From contig WFNH01000049.1 in the NCBI GenBank assembly GCA_015488685.1, positions 1 through 43,571 on the forward strand: 43,571 bases of DNA, written 5' to 3'. The first letter of the stretch is position 1, and each line of letters starts with the position of its first letter. The stretch comes from Marinosulfonomonas sp. (GTDB lineage: Bacteria; Pseudomonadota; Alphaproteobacteria; Rhodobacterales; Rhodobacteraceae). Position numbers and translations under genes: made by a program. This document shows positions 32,080 through 41,634 of this stretch, piece after piece. Under the pieces are notes generated by a model. That model was not told where the DNA came from. It ran no database searches and saw only the letters and a list, made by a program, of their open reading frames with translations.

Positions 32080-32120
32080 CTGTTAACAATGCTACAGTTG
32101 ATCGGGTATATTGTTAACAG
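32080..32120. promoter_or_regulatory. Paired TGTTAACA sites between transporter and two-component genes
   Basis: The 262-bp divergent region holds ctgttaacaa (32080-32089) and ttgttaacag (32111-32120), a perfect 10-bp inverted repeat. Both halves contain the self-complementary tgttaaca, centred 31 bp apart, about three helix turns. The second is followed by agttacaatc, a looser copy. This is the layout expected for an OmpR-type regulator site, and the divergent regulator is of that type. Confidence 0.55.
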
Positions 32121-32236
32121 AGTTACAATCAGCAGGATTGCCCTACGCAAGCCCGTCGCATGAAAATAAATAGGATTTCGGGGGGTGTTCTGTGCAACAC
32201 TGAGGCATAATTCGGGGAGCAAAGAAACGGTTCGCT

Positions 32237-33001
32237 ATGAATAGGGAAAGCACAATAAGCAAACTTGCCAAAATCGCTATCATTGATGACGACCCGGACG
32301 TGCGTCTGGCGCTTGAATCCTTGTTGCAGGAAAACGGGTTTGACCCGCTGCCGATGCAGGGCAGCCGCGATTTTTTCGCATTAGGGGATCATCCCGATGT
32401 TGATTTGGCGTTGATCGATCTGCGCTTGAACGGGGAATCCGGCCTGACATTGGCAATCCACATCCGTGAACATCTGGATCTGCCGATTGTTATGCTGACA
32501 GGTGTCGGGGACGAGGTGGACAAGATTGTCGGGCTTGAGGCAGGCGCCGATGATTACCTGATGAAACCGTTTAACCCACGCGAATTGCTGGCCCGTATAC
32601 GCGCCGTTTTGCGCCGATATGGAAAGGGGCAGCCAAACGGTGGCCCGTCTGTGCCCGCCGATCACGATACAATCAGGTTCGGCGACAAGCTACTGGATCG
32701 CACAAGGCGTGAACTGTTTGACCATACCGGTTCTGAAATTCCGCTGACCAACGGCGAATATCGCCTGTTGGAAGTATTCCTGAGCAAACCCGACGAAGTT
32801 ATCCCGCGCGAGGAATTGCTGGAACAATTGGGCAGTGACCTGTCGCATTATGTTGATCGCACCATTGATGTGTTGATCTTGCGCCTGCGTCGTAAAATTG
32901 AATCCGTGCCCTCGAAACCCGTCCACCTGCAAACCCGACGCGGTCTTGGCTATATTTTCGTGCGCGATCCGCAAGGGGCGCTGCGAAACCCGAGTACCTG
33001 A
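32237..33001 (+). CDS. OmpR/PhoB-family response regulator
   Basis: A 254-residue regulator. The receiver domain (about 11-125) has the acidic pocket IIDDDP, phosphorylation site Asp61 (ALIDLRL), Thr88 (MLTGV) and Lys110 (YLMKPFN). The winged-helix DNA-binding domain (about 145-245) ends with the usual RRGLGYIFV. It is divergent from the AfuA-like transporter operon and its stop overlaps the start of the sensor kinase by one base, so the two form a pair. Likely role: control of the transporter through the paired tgttaaca sites. Confidence 0.92.
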   Translation: MNRESTISKLAKIAIIDDDPDVRLALESLLQENGFDPLPMQGSRDFFALGDHPDVDLALIDLRLNGESGLTLAIHIREHLDLPIVMLTGVGDEVDKIVGLEAGADDYLMKPFNPRELLARIRAVLRRYGKGQPNGGPSVPADHDTIRFGDKLLDRTRRELFDHTGSEIPLTNGEYRLLEVFLSKPDEVIPREELLEQLGSDLSHYVDRTIDVLILRLRRKIESVPSKPVHLQTRRGLGYIFVRDPQGALRNPST

Positions 33002-35565
33002 TGCAGGTTTTTTTCAACCCCGATATCCGGCAGCGCCTCTGGATTGCGCTGGCGCTATTGGCGGCTTCAACGATCTTTGTCGGGGGGATCGCATGGTATG
33101 CGCTTGACCGTGCTGGCACACGGCTGGAACGATTGCATAGCGAAACCCTGACCCAGGTGGCCCGGGCACTGAACCTGTCGAAACAATCTTCGGACATTGC
33201 CACATCTGCGCCTTTTCTGCTGAACCTGAAATCCCCGTATCTGATCGAACGCGAGGGGCATGTATTGCTGACCACGCTGGAACCGGTGCTAACCGCCTGG
33301 CCTTCGGTCGAGGCCAGTGCGCAATCGCCAATCGACACCTACGAGGTCCAGATCGCCGCCATTGTCCAGCAAATGAAAACAGCAATCAGTGATCTGGTCG
33401 CAACGGCGGAAAAGCTGAACGTGGAACTGGATGCGACATTGGCATTGAACGCCCGCCTTGCCCGTCAAGAGGCCGCCTATTATCGCCTGTCCACAGATGA
33501 AAACCGCAAAAGCGCCGAACGCCGGATCTGGTTGGCTTTGCAAGGAATGGCGAATGAACTGGTGGGGGCCGGGCATGCGCAGAACCTGCCGGGCATGGGG
33601 GAACACCAGCGAAATTTCCAGCGAATGGCGCGGGGGTTCAATGCGGCCAATGCGATGGATATTCAAACGGATGCCTATCAGAAACTGGTTGAAATATCCG
33701 CTGGTGAACAAGGTTTGTTTCAGGTTCGCCGCCGCGAGCTATCGCGAAAGCTGGAAAGCCAGAACGCGCTGTTTCGTATCCGCTATAACGCCAGTGCGAT
33801 CAGCGATCTGGCCGCCCAATTTGCCCGCAACGCCGAGGATTTTTTATCCGAAGAGCGCCACAAAACCGCTGTTTCGATTGATTTTGCAAAGGCCGTGATC
33901 CTGATTGCCGGTCTTGCCAGCGCTACCATTGCCCTGTTGGCGGCGATATTTGTATCTGGCTATGTGACTGGCAACATCAAGGCAATTTCCGACGCCATGT
34001 TGCGATTGGCCGAAGGGGACCGCAGCACCGAATTGCGTCGTAAACCCGTGGCGGACGACGAAATCGGCAAGCTGCACCATTCCTTTCGGGTGTTCCGCGC
34101 CAATGCCCTGCGGCTGGATCGCTCAAACCGCCAGTTGCACCAGAAAAACGCACTGTTTGAAAAGATGTTCGCGAATATTTCCGAGGGCATCGCAATTACC
34201 GGCGACAACGGCCATTTGACGGCCACCAACCCGAATTTTGCCGATGTGTTGCGGATTGATCCGGCGTTGTTGAAGGGCAAGCCGCTGATTGACGAGGTGA
34301 TGCAGCAAAGCGATTTCGCCGTTCAAGCTGTGGAGGCCGGTATCCGTGCAGGGTTCCGTGGTTTTACTGAATTGCAGAACGATGCGGGGCAGACACTCGA
34401 GGTGCGTTGTAGTCGTTTGCCAGATGGCGGCGGTATATGGCTGTTTTCCGACGCTACTGAACGACGGCAGATGGACAACCGGCTACGCCAGATCCAGCAC
34501 ATCGAAAGTCTGGGCAAAGTAACCGGCGAAGTGGCGCATGATTTTGGCAATGTGTTGTCGACCATCACCGCCAATATCCATCTGCTGGAAACGGGCAGCA
34601 AGAAAACTGCGCATAAAACCCTTTTGCAACGCATGGAAAACGCGGCGGAACTGGGCATGTCTCTGACCCAGCGTTTGCTGGCTTTTGCCCGCAAGCAACG
34701 TCTGAAACCCGAGGTGGTCGAGTTGAACGAACTGGTTGAAGGGTTGACCGATCTGGTCGGCATCGGGCTTAGGGACGGAGTGAACCTGACGGCTGATCTG
34801 GCCGATGAACAACTGCCCGTGCGGGTTGACCCCGGACAGTTGGAAAGCGCCATTCTGAACCTTTGTCTGAATGCCAGTCAGGCAATCGAGGGGCAGGGGG
34901 AAATCCATATTACGGTGGCGAAATCCGGCGAAGAAACGGCAGTGATCGAGGTGGCCGACAACGGCTGCGGCATGGATGAAAGCGTAATGTCGCGATCATT
35001 AGAGCCGTTCTTTACCGCGCGCAAGGACGGGCAGGGGACGGGGCTGGGTCTGTCGATGGTATACGGCTTTATCAAGCAGACCGGGGGCGATATCCAGATC
35101 GACAGCGCGCCGGGCAAAGGCACCCGCGTACGTTTGGTGTTGCCGCTACAGATCGTTAGTAAAACCGCTGAAAGGGTGCCCGTTTCCGGTCGGGCGCTGG
35201 TGGTCGAGGATGACCCCGCAGAACTGCAAATCGCCAGTGATCTGATGCAGGATTTGGGGTATGAGGTGGTTCGGACGGCCAGTTTTGCCGAGGCCGAATC
35301 CGCCCTGCAATCCAACTCCGATTTTGACGTGGTGCTGACCGATCTGCATCTGGATCAGGGCCGCTCGGGCTGGTCTGTGGCCGGATATTGCCTTGCCAAC
35401 ACGAATAGTCGCATTATCGTGGCATCGGGGCGGATGCCGCATACCCATCCCTATTCCAACCGGCAAGAGCCGCGCGTGACCTGCCTTGAAAAACCCCTGA
35501 CGGCAGAGATATTGGCGCAGACCCTGTCGGAAAAACCAACGGCCTTTGCCGCGGCGGGTGCCTGA
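33001..35565 (+). CDS. Hybrid sensor histidine kinase (TorS-like layout)
   Basis: An 854-residue membrane kinase. Order: helix at about 12-34, a long helical periplasmic sensor (35-292), helix at about 296-320, HAMP (about 322-375), PAS (about 383-490), HisKA with His513 (EVAHDFGNVLS), HATPase with NLCLNASQAI, DNGCGMD and GQGTGLGLSMVYGF, and a C-terminal receiver (about 730-845, ALVVEDDPAE, Asp in VLTDLHLDQ, Lys in CLEKPLT). There is no HPt domain after the receiver, unlike TorS or ArcB. The periplasmic part has no recognised pocket and could read a binding-protein complex. It ends only 9 bp from the convergent kinase gene. Confidence 0.9.
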   Translation: MQVFFNPDIRQRLWIALALLAASTIFVGGIAWYALDRAGTRLERLHSETLTQVARALNLSKQSSDIATSAPFLLNLKSPYLIEREGHVLLTTLEPVLTAWPSVEASAQSPIDTYEVQIAAIVQQMKTAISDLVATAEKLNVELDATLALNARLARQEAAYYRLSTDENRKSAERRIWLALQGMANELVGAGHAQNLPGMGEHQRNFQRMARGFNAANAMDIQTDAYQKLVEISAGEQGLFQVRRRELSRKLESQNALFRIRYNASAISDLAAQFARNAEDFLSEERHKTAVSIDFAKAVILIAGLASATIALLAAIFVSGYVTGNIKAISDAMLRLAEGDRSTELRRKPVADDEIGKLHHSFRVFRANALRLDRSNRQLHQKNALFEKMFANISEGIAITGDNGHLTATNPNFADVLRIDPALLKGKPLIDEVMQQSDFAVQAVEAGIRAGFRGFTELQNDAGQTLEVRCSRLPDGGGIWLFSDATERRQMDNRLRQIQHIESLGKVTGEVAHDFGNVLSTITANIHLLETGSKKTAHKTLLQRMENAAELGMSLTQRLLAFARKQRLKPEVVELNELVEGLTDLVGIGLRDGVNLTADLADEQLPVRVDPGQLESAILNLCLNASQAIEGQGEIHITVAKSGEETAVIEVADNGCGMDESVMSRSLEPFFTARKDGQGTGLGLSMVYGFIKQTGGDIQIDSAPGKGTRVRLVLPLQIVSKTAERVPVSGRALVVEDDPAELQIASDLMQDLGYEVVRTASFAEAESALQSNSDFDVVLTDLHLDQGRSGWSVAGYCLANTNSRIIVASGRMPHTHPYSNRQEPRVTCLEKPLTAEILAQTLSEKPTAFAAAGA

Positions 35566-35574
35566 CTATATCGG

Positions 35575-36501
35575 TTAACCCGCACGAACAGCCTCTAGGT
35601 GCCCCTCGAACCCGTCACTTTGCATCAAGGCCTTGCAGCGCTCGAACCGCTCGACCGAATAGGCCCAGAAATCTTCGGCCGGATTGCCGTCGGCGTGCTG
35701 GATCAGCCCCCACAATGTCCACAGCAGATCGCACATGGCCTTGTAGATCACCATCCGGCCGATTTGTGCCGCCGTGGGATCAGCGCCGAAATAGGCCCGC
35801 AGTATTTCCATATCCTGCGCGGCGTCAAATCCGCCTTCAACCGACAAATCCCCCAGATCCCACAATGGGTCATTCATGCCGGAATATTCCCAGTCGATGA
35901 TCCACATCTTGTCCCCGTCATCCAGAAAATTCTCGCACAAGGGGTCGCAATGACACGGAGCCAGCGGGGCGGGGTTATCGGCCAGAACCTGTTTCACGGG
36001 TTGGGCGGCTTGCACAACATCGCCGTAGCCGTCGGGTAATTCGGTATCCTTGCCCGCAAGGATTTTCAGATAGTCGTCAATCATCGAAAACAGCTCGAAC
36101 CTAAAGCGGAATTCCTGCCCGGAATTATGCAGACTGGCCAGCGCCACACCCGCCCGCGCGGGCGACCCGTCGCGGCTTTTGAAACCCGCAGCCGTCATCG
36201 TTTCGGCCTCGATACAACGGCTGATCATCACCCCGCTTTCCCCGTCCGCCCACAGGATTTCCGGCGACACCCATGCCGCCTGCGCCGCCTGTGCATTGTG
36301 CAATTCCACCGCGCGGTCAATATAGTCCGAAGTGCCTTCGCCCGGGATCCGGACAATCAGCTTTTCGTGATTTGTTTCAATACGGTAAACCAGATTTGTT
36401 AATCCACCCAGCCGCGTGGCCGTATAGCTGTCTATCCCCACGCCCCTGAATTGGGGCAGATTTTGCAGTGCTTCATGGACCACTTGTTTGTTTTCGGGCA
36501 T
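35575..36501 (-). CDS. Choline/ethanolamine-kinase-like phosphotransferase
   Basis: A 308-residue protein of the APH/choline kinase fold. The catalytic loop is PCHCDPLCENFLD (Asp as base, Asn for metal) and the metal-binding motif is WIIDWEYSGMNDPLWDLGDLSVEG, very close to the choline kinase signature. An N-terminal nucleotide-binding lobe has LTNLVYRIE. It phosphorylates a small alcohol such as choline, ethanolamine or a sugar. It is the last gene of an operon with a FAD/GcvT demethylase, a phosphatase and a DeoR regulator. The start has ggagggt upstream. Exact substrate unknown; choline-like is the best guess. Confidence 0.82.
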   Translation of the reverse strand: MPENKQVVHEALQNLPQFRGVGIDSYTATRLGGLTNLVYRIETNHEKLIVRIPGEGTSDYIDRAVELHNAQAAQAAWVSPEILWADGESGVMISRCIEAETMTAAGFKSRDGSPARAGVALASLHNSGQEFRFRFELFSMIDDYLKILAGKDTELPDGYGDVVQAAQPVKQVLADNPAPLAPCHCDPLCENFLDDGDKMWIIDWEYSGMNDPLWDLGDLSVEGGFDAAQDMEILRAYFGADPTAAQIGRMVIYKAMCDLLWTLWGLIQHADGNPAEDFWAYSVERFERCKALMQSDGFEGHLEAVRAG

Positions 36502-36514
36502 TTTACCCTCCTTT

Positions 36515-38932
36515 TCAGGATTTTAAGCGTTTATTCTCGGGGTCATACAAGGGGGAGTTTATGCGATTGATTGTATGTTGTTCACCAAATACTTCCAGCG
36601 AAAATGTGGTCTTGTCACACAAGGCCACGGGCAGATAGCCGAGCATGATGCTTTTGCCCTCCGTCGCCCCGAATGCAGTGCTGGAAACCAGCGACACCAC
36701 TTTGCCATCATGCAAGATCGCCTCGCCACCGAACAATGGCAGTTCAACATCCGAGGTAAAGCAGCACAAATGCTGTTCCACCCCGTGCCGTTTTTGCTGT
36801 TCCAGCACCTCGCGTCCGATGAAATCCCCCTTGGATTTCAGATGCACACGAAAGCCCAAGCCAGCCTCGATCGGCGTATAATCCGGCGTGATATCCGCGC
36901 TCCAGTAAAGATATCCCTTCTCCATCCGCAGCCCGTCAATCGCCCGATAGCCGATGTCGCGGATGTCATGCGCCGCGCCATGTTCGCACAGTTTGTCATA
37001 GACATGCAGGGCGTATTCCGTGGGCACATGCAGCTCCCACCCCAGTTCGCCAACATAGCCGATGCGGATCGCCCGAACGGGGGCGGCGCCGACGATGATG
37101 TCGCGGGCGGTGGCAAAGGGGAAGGCCTCGTTTGATACGTCACTTTCGCTTGCCGCTGCCAGCACATCGCGTGCCTTTGGCCCCATGATGTTGATCACCG
37201 CGCGGGCCGAGGTGACTTCGATCAATGCGACTGATCCATCATCAGGCAGGTTCTGCCTGATCCAGTCGCTGTCATGCACCCCGAACCCTGCACCGGTGAC
37301 GATGTAGAAATGATTATCCGCCAGTCGGGTGATGGTCAGATCGGCCTCGATCCCGCCGCGCTCGTTACACAGCTGGGTATAGATCACACTGCCAAGCGGC
37401 TTGTCCATGTTGGAAACCGCCATGTGCTGCAGCGCCTTCAAGGCCCCCATGCCGACCAGTTCGAATTTGGCAAAACTGCTCTGGTCGCACAGGGCCACAC
37501 CATTTCGCACCGCACGCTGTTCGTCGTCGGCATATTTCTTCCAGCCCGGATTGAGGAAATCCAGCTGGTCCACCGGCACGACCCCATCGGGCGCAAACCA
37601 CAGCGGGCGTTCCCAGCCGTTTTTGCTGCCGTATACCGCGCCCTTTTCCTTTAGTCGCTGATACAGCGGTGACAGGCGCAATTGCCGCGCGGCTTCGGCC
37701 TCGGACCCCGGATAACGCATTTTATAATGGTGGGCGTAATGCTCGACCGCGCGGGGGTACATGAACGCCCGCGCCCCGTGATGTGCCCCGAAACGGCGGT
37801 TATCCAGCGGCCACAGGTCCAGCGAGGGGCGGCCATCCACCAGCCATTCGGCAATCATTTCGCCAGCGCCCCCACCCGCCGCGATGCCGTATAGAAAACC
37901 GGTGGCCAGCATCAGATTGCTAAACTCCGGCACAGGCCCCATCACGAAATCACCGTCCGCCGAATAGGGGATCGGGCCGTTGATCACCTGACGGATGCCC
38001 ACTTCGTTCACCACCGGCATCACTTGCGCGGCCATTTCAGCCAATGGTGCGAAACGGTCCAGATTATCGGGCAGCAACTGGCGAACAAAATCGCCGGGGA
38101 TGCCGGCCTCGCCAAAAGGCAGGGTGTCCTCCTCGTATCCACCAATCACCAGTCGCCCGCCAGCGTCGGGTTTGTAATAAACCAGCCGGTCGGGATCACG
38201 CAGGGTGGGCAGGTTGTCGGGGAAATCGGGGATCGGTTCGGTGACGATATACTGGTGTTCCACCGCGCAGGCCGGAATTTGCAGGCCCAGTTTTGCACCC
38301 AACTCGCGGCTCCACATCCCCGAGGCAAGGGTGACGGTCTCGGCCTCGTATGTGCCATCCGTGGTGATCACCTCGGTCACGCGCCCCTTCACAACCGTGA
38401 AATCCAGCACCTTTATGCCCTGTTTCAATGTCGCCCCGTGCAGCCGTGCGCCCGCCGCAATCGACAGGCACAGGCCCGCCGGATCGACATGGCCATCGGA
38501 GGGAATGAACGCGGCCCCCTCAAGCCCTGTTGTGTCGATATAAGGGAAAAGCGCCTTGGCCTCGTCCGGTGTGATGATGTTCATCTCCAGATCAAAACTG
38601 CGGGCCATCGTGGCCAACCTACGCGCCTCCAGCATCCGGTCCCTGGACGCGGCCAGCCGCAAGCTGCCGACCTTTTTCCAGTCGCTCGCCAGCCCCGTTT
38701 CCGCCTGCAATCCGTCATACATCGCGACCGAGCGTTGCAGCATCCGCGTGGTATTGCGCGAGGATCGCAATTGCCCCACCAACCCCGCCGCATGCCACGT
38801 CGCCCCTTCGGTCAGTGCGGCTTTTTCCAGCAAAACAACATCTTTTTCACCGTGTTTGGTCAAATGATAGGCGATCGAACATCCAATGATGCCGCCGCCA
38901 ATGATCAGGTGTTTTGCCGAGTGATCCGCCAT
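36515..38932 (-). CDS. FAD/GcvT N-methyl oxidase (dimethylglycine/sarcosine dehydrogenase family)
   Basis: An 805-residue two-domain protein. The N-terminal amino-acid-oxidase-like domain (about 1-380) opens with the FAD loop IIGGGIIGCSIAYHL and has the WHAAGLVGQLR stretch at the usual flavin attachment region. The C-terminal GcvT-like folate domain (about 430-800) contains RAVINIMGPKARDVL, IGYVGELGWELHVP and KSKGDFIGREVL. These enzymes oxidise an N-methyl group and pass it to tetrahydrofolate as methylene. The substrate could be dimethylglycine, sarcosine or a similar methylated amine. The gene starts directly after the phosphatase stop codon and is 13 bp before the kinase gene. Confidence 0.88.
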   Translation of the reverse strand: MADHSAKHLIIGGGIIGCSIAYHLTKHGEKDVVLLEKAALTEGATWHAAGLVGQLRSSRNTTRMLQRSVAMYDGLQAETGLASDWKKVGSLRLAASRDRMLEARRLATMARSFDLEMNIITPDEAKALFPYIDTTGLEGAAFIPSDGHVDPAGLCLSIAAGARLHGATLKQGIKVLDFTVVKGRVTEVITTDGTYEAETVTLASGMWSRELGAKLGLQIPACAVEHQYIVTEPIPDFPDNLPTLRDPDRLVYYKPDAGGRLVIGGYEEDTLPFGEAGIPGDFVRQLLPDNLDRFAPLAEMAAQVMPVVNEVGIRQVINGPIPYSADGDFVMGPVPEFSNLMLATGFLYGIAAGGGAGEMIAEWLVDGRPSLDLWPLDNRRFGAHHGARAFMYPRAVEHYAHHYKMRYPGSEAEAARQLRLSPLYQRLKEKGAVYGSKNGWERPLWFAPDGVVPVDQLDFLNPGWKKYADDEQRAVRNGVALCDQSSFAKFELVGMGALKALQHMAVSNMDKPLGSVIYTQLCNERGGIEADLTITRLADNHFYIVTGAGFGVHDSDWIRQNLPDDGSVALIEVTSARAVINIMGPKARDVLAAASESDVSNEAFPFATARDIIVGAAPVRAIRIGYVGELGWELHVPTEYALHVYDKLCEHGAAHDIRDIGYRAIDGLRMEKGYLYWSADITPDYTPIEAGLGFRVHLKSKGDFIGREVLEQQKRHGVEQHLCCFTSDVELPLFGGEAILHDGKVVSLVSSTAFGATEGKSIMLGYLPVALCDKTTFSLEVFGEQHTINRINSPLYDPENKRLKS

Positions 38933-39694
38933 TTACCCCCCTAACAGGTCCAGCATTTCGCGGTGCAATGCCTTGGTTGCGGCTGCCACAACGCGCCCGT
39001 CCGATTGCAAGGTTAACGGCGCGCCGGACCAGTCGGTGATCACACCACCCGCGCCCTCGACCACCGGCACCAATGGCAGGAAATCATAGGGTTGCAGATC
39101 GTAATCAATGCAGGCATCCGCATGGCCCATCGCTACCAACATATGCGGATAGCCATCATAGCTAAGCCGCTGTTCACGCCCCGACTGGCACAGGCGCCTG
39201 AACAGGTCCGGCGCATCCAGCGCGATTTTATTGCCCTCGTTGATATAGACGAAGGCGTCTTTCAACGCCGTGACGTATGATGTGGAAATCGCTGTGCCAT
39301 TCACCGCCGCACCATCCGCACTGCCGGTGAATACTTCGCCCAGTTCGGGCATCCGCACCACGCCCAGTTTAGGCACGCCGTTTTGCAATAGGGCAATCAA
39401 CATGCTGTATAACGGCATACCGGAAATGAAACTGCGGGTGCCGTCAATCGGGTCAATGATCCACAACAGATCGCTGCCTTTATCTTCATGCCCGAATTCC
39501 TCGCCCAGTATGGAATGATCGGGGAAATGCTGTGCCAGTGCATCGCGGATCATCCGCTCGCAGGTCTGATCGGCCACCGTCACGGGGCTGTCATCGCCCT
39601 TGTGGATGATATCCAGCGTCTGGCGGAAATAGCGTTTGGGGATGTCCTCGGCCTGCGCGGTGATGTCCAGAATGGTGTTCAGATAGTGCTGCAT
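38933..39694 (-). CDS. Inositol-monophosphatase-family phosphatase (HisN-like)
   Basis: A 253-residue member of the Mg2+-dependent IMPase family. Metal-site motifs are GEEFGHED near residue 68, WIIDPIDGTRSF near 79 and DLQPYDFLPLVPVVEGAGG near 202. Close relatives in alphaproteobacteria act as histidinol-phosphatase, but the operon with a demethylase and a choline-kinase-like gene suggests another phosphate ester. It starts 2 bp after the DeoR stop. Family is clear; substrate is open. Confidence 0.85.
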   Translation of the reverse strand: MQHYLNTILDITAQAEDIPKRYFRQTLDIIHKGDDSPVTVADQTCERMIRDALAQHFPDHSILGEEFGHEDKGSDLLWIIDPIDGTRSFISGMPLYSMLIALLQNGVPKLGVVRMPELGEVFTGSADGAAVNGTAISTSYVTALKDAFVYINEGNKIALDAPDLFRRLCQSGREQRLSYDGYPHMLVAMGHADACIDYDLQPYDFLPLVPVVEGAGGVITDWSGAPLTLQSDGRVVAAATKALHREMLDLLGG

Positions 39695-39696
39695 AT

Positions 39697-40497
39697 TCAG
39701 TGTTCTTTTTCATGGCCCGCTATCACAAGCGAGGTTTCGTTTTCGCCCAGCATGTCGATGACGGCATCGGGCGGGGTGGTTTCGGTGATCAGAATGTCGA
39801 TACTGGCAGCATCGTTGATCGCAATCGGGGCGCGGATGCCGAATTTGGAACTGTCGGCCAGCAGGATGCGGGTCTGGGCGCGGGGTATGGCCTCGGCCAG
39901 CAGGTCGGCCTCGTTTATGTCGTGCAGCATCACGCCCACTTCGCAGTTGATCGCACCGGCGGAAAACACCGCATATTGCACGTTGAAGCGGCGCACAAAG
40001 CTGATGGCATCCTGCCCGAACGCGCCGCCGTCATGGCCGCGCAATTCACCGCCGGCGAAAAACACGCGGTTGCCGTTGCGCGCGGCCAGGGTGCTGGCCA
40101 CGGTCAGTGAATTGGTGACGACATACAGGTTGCGGTGGTTGTTCAGGGCGCGTGCGGCATAGGCCGAGGTCGAGCCGATATCCAGAAACAGCGAATCCCC
40201 GTCCTCGATGATCTGCGCCAGTTTGCCCGCGATTTGCCGCTTGGCCTCGGCGTTCACATCCATGCGCGCCTGAAAGGGTTGCTCGGTCAGGGTCAGGTCT
40301 TCGGCCAACAGCACCCCGCCATGCACTTTGCGCACCTGGGATTTTTCCTGCAACGCCTTGATATTGCGCCGGACTGTTTCGTCCGAAACCCCAAGCCGCT
40401 GCGCCAGATACCCCACACGGCACGACCCGCCCGCAAGGCGCAGCTCTTTCAGGATTTCCTGTTCGCGGTGGTTTGAACGGGTGGCTGTGTTGGGCAT
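39697..40497 (-). CDS. DeoR-family transcriptional regulator
   Basis: A 266-residue regulator with an N-terminal DeoR helix-turn-helix (REQEILKELRLAGGSCRVGYLAQRLGVSDETVRRNIKAL, about 11-49). It has a C-terminal sugar-phosphate-isomerase-like effector domain with LFLDIGSTSAYAARAL, VVTNSL and FFAGGELRGHDGGAFG. DeoR proteins usually respond to a phosphorylated intermediate, which fits the kinase and phosphatase in the same operon. It is the first gene of that operon and is divergent from the betaine-type importer, so it probably controls both. Confidence 0.9.
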   Translation of the reverse strand: MPNTATRSNHREQEILKELRLAGGSCRVGYLAQRLGVSDETVRRNIKALQEKSQVRKVHGGVLLAEDLTLTEQPFQARMDVNAEAKRQIAGKLAQIIEDGDSLFLDIGSTSAYAARALNNHRNLYVVTNSLTVASTLAARNGNRVFFAGGELRGHDGGAFGQDAISFVRRFNVQYAVFSAGAINCEVGVMLHDINEADLLAEAIPRAQTRILLADSSKFGIRAPIAINDAASIDILITETTPPDAVIDMLGENETSLVIAGHEKEH

Positions 40498-40677
40498 TTC
40501 GGCCTCGGGTTGCAGGTTTTCGATTTTGCCAAGTTACGGCGCAAAACCTCAAAAGCCAACGAAAAACCAAAAGAATCCCACAATAAATTGGTAAAAATGT
40601 TGACGGATGCGGGGAATCGCCGCACCTTGACCCCAAGGCGGGGCGAATCCCGTCACTAAAAACCTGGGAGGTGCCCG
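40498..40677. promoter_or_regulatory. Divergent control region deoR/proX
   Basis: The 180-bp space contains an A-rich tract with repeated caaaa/aaaaa blocks in phase (about 40540-40575, e.g. gcaaaacctcaaaagccaac), the kind of direct repeat DeoR proteins often bind. Then come ttgacg at 40600-40605 and a GC-rich stretch with ttgacc at 40627. No firm -10 box was assigned. Confidence 0.3.
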
Positions 40678-41628
40678 ATGAGGCATATTTTGAAACGTAC
40701 CCTAATGGGTGCCGCCGTTGGCGTATTTGCCGCCACGGCTTCGCTGGCAGAGGTTGAATCTGCCGATCCTTTGAAACTGACATTACATGACTGGTCCGGC
40801 CAGTTGATCAACACCCAGATCATGGGCGCGATATTGGAAGAGGCGGGCTATAACGTCGAATATGTGCAGGCCGATTACATCGCGCAATTCGCGGGCCTGA
40901 AAACCGGTGATTTGACGCTGGCAATGGAAATCTGGGCCACCACGGGCCAAGAGGCGCTGGATGAAGCGGTAAGCACCGGCAAGGTGGAAAACGTTGGCGA
41001 GACCGGTCTGCAAGCAATCGAGGAATGGTGGTATCCGCTATACATGAAAGAGCGCTGCCCCGGTCTGCCCGACTGGAAGGCGCTACAGGCGTGCGCCAGT
41101 GAATTCGCCACACCGGAAACCGCGCCAAAGGGGCGGTATGTGGCTGGCCCCGTAACATGGGGTGGCTTTGACGAAGAGCGGGTCGATGCCTTGGGGCTGG
41201 ACTTTGAAGTGGTTCATGCAGGCACGGATGCTGCGCTGTTTGCCGAGTTGGAAAGCGCCTATCAACGGCAGGCCCCGATTGTGCTGTGGATTTATGTGCC
41301 ACACTGGGCACCGGCAAAATACGAGGGCGAATTCGTCGAATTCCCGCCCTATACGCCGGAATGTTACACCGACCCGTCGGTTGGCGTGAACCCCGACAAG
41401 GCCTATGATTGCGGCAAACCGCGTGGCCCGATCTGGAAGGCCGCATGGGCTGGGATGAAAGACAAATGGCCCGGTGCATACAAGATTGTGAAGGCCTACA
41501 CCCTGAACAACGACGAAATGAGCGCAATGGTCGGCGAAGTCGATCTGGACGGCAAATCCGTCGAGGATGTGGTGAATGAATGGATGGACGCCAATGAATC
41601 CCGCTGGAAGGGCTGGATTGCACAGTAA
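40678..41628 (+). CDS. Betaine/TMAO-type substrate-binding protein (ProX/TmoX-like)
   Basis: A 316-residue periplasmic protein with a signal peptide (to about residue 24, ATASLAEVES). It has the OpuAC/ProX fold: LTLHDWSGQLINTQIMGAIL, GDLTLAMEIW, EWWYPLYMKERCPGLPDW and PIVLWIYVPHWAP. The many tryptophans and tyrosines suit an aromatic cage for a quaternary or N-oxide methylamine. Glycine betaine, choline or trimethylamine N-oxide are candidates; sequence alone does not separate them. The ribosome binding site is gggaggt. First gene of the importer operon. Confidence 0.85.
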   Translation: MRHILKRTLMGAAVGVFAATASLAEVESADPLKLTLHDWSGQLINTQIMGAILEEAGYNVEYVQADYIAQFAGLKTGDLTLAMEIWATTGQEALDEAVSTGKVENVGETGLQAIEEWWYPLYMKERCPGLPDWKALQACASEFATPETAPKGRYVAGPVTWGGFDEERVDALGLDFEVVHAGTDAALFAELESAYQRQAPIVLWIYVPHWAPAKYEGEFVEFPPYTPECYTDPSVGVNPDKAYDCGKPRGPIWKAAWAGMKDKWPGAYKIVKAYTLNNDEMSAMVGEVDLDGKSVEDVVNEWMDANESRWKGWIAQ

Positions 41629-41634
41629 ACAGGC

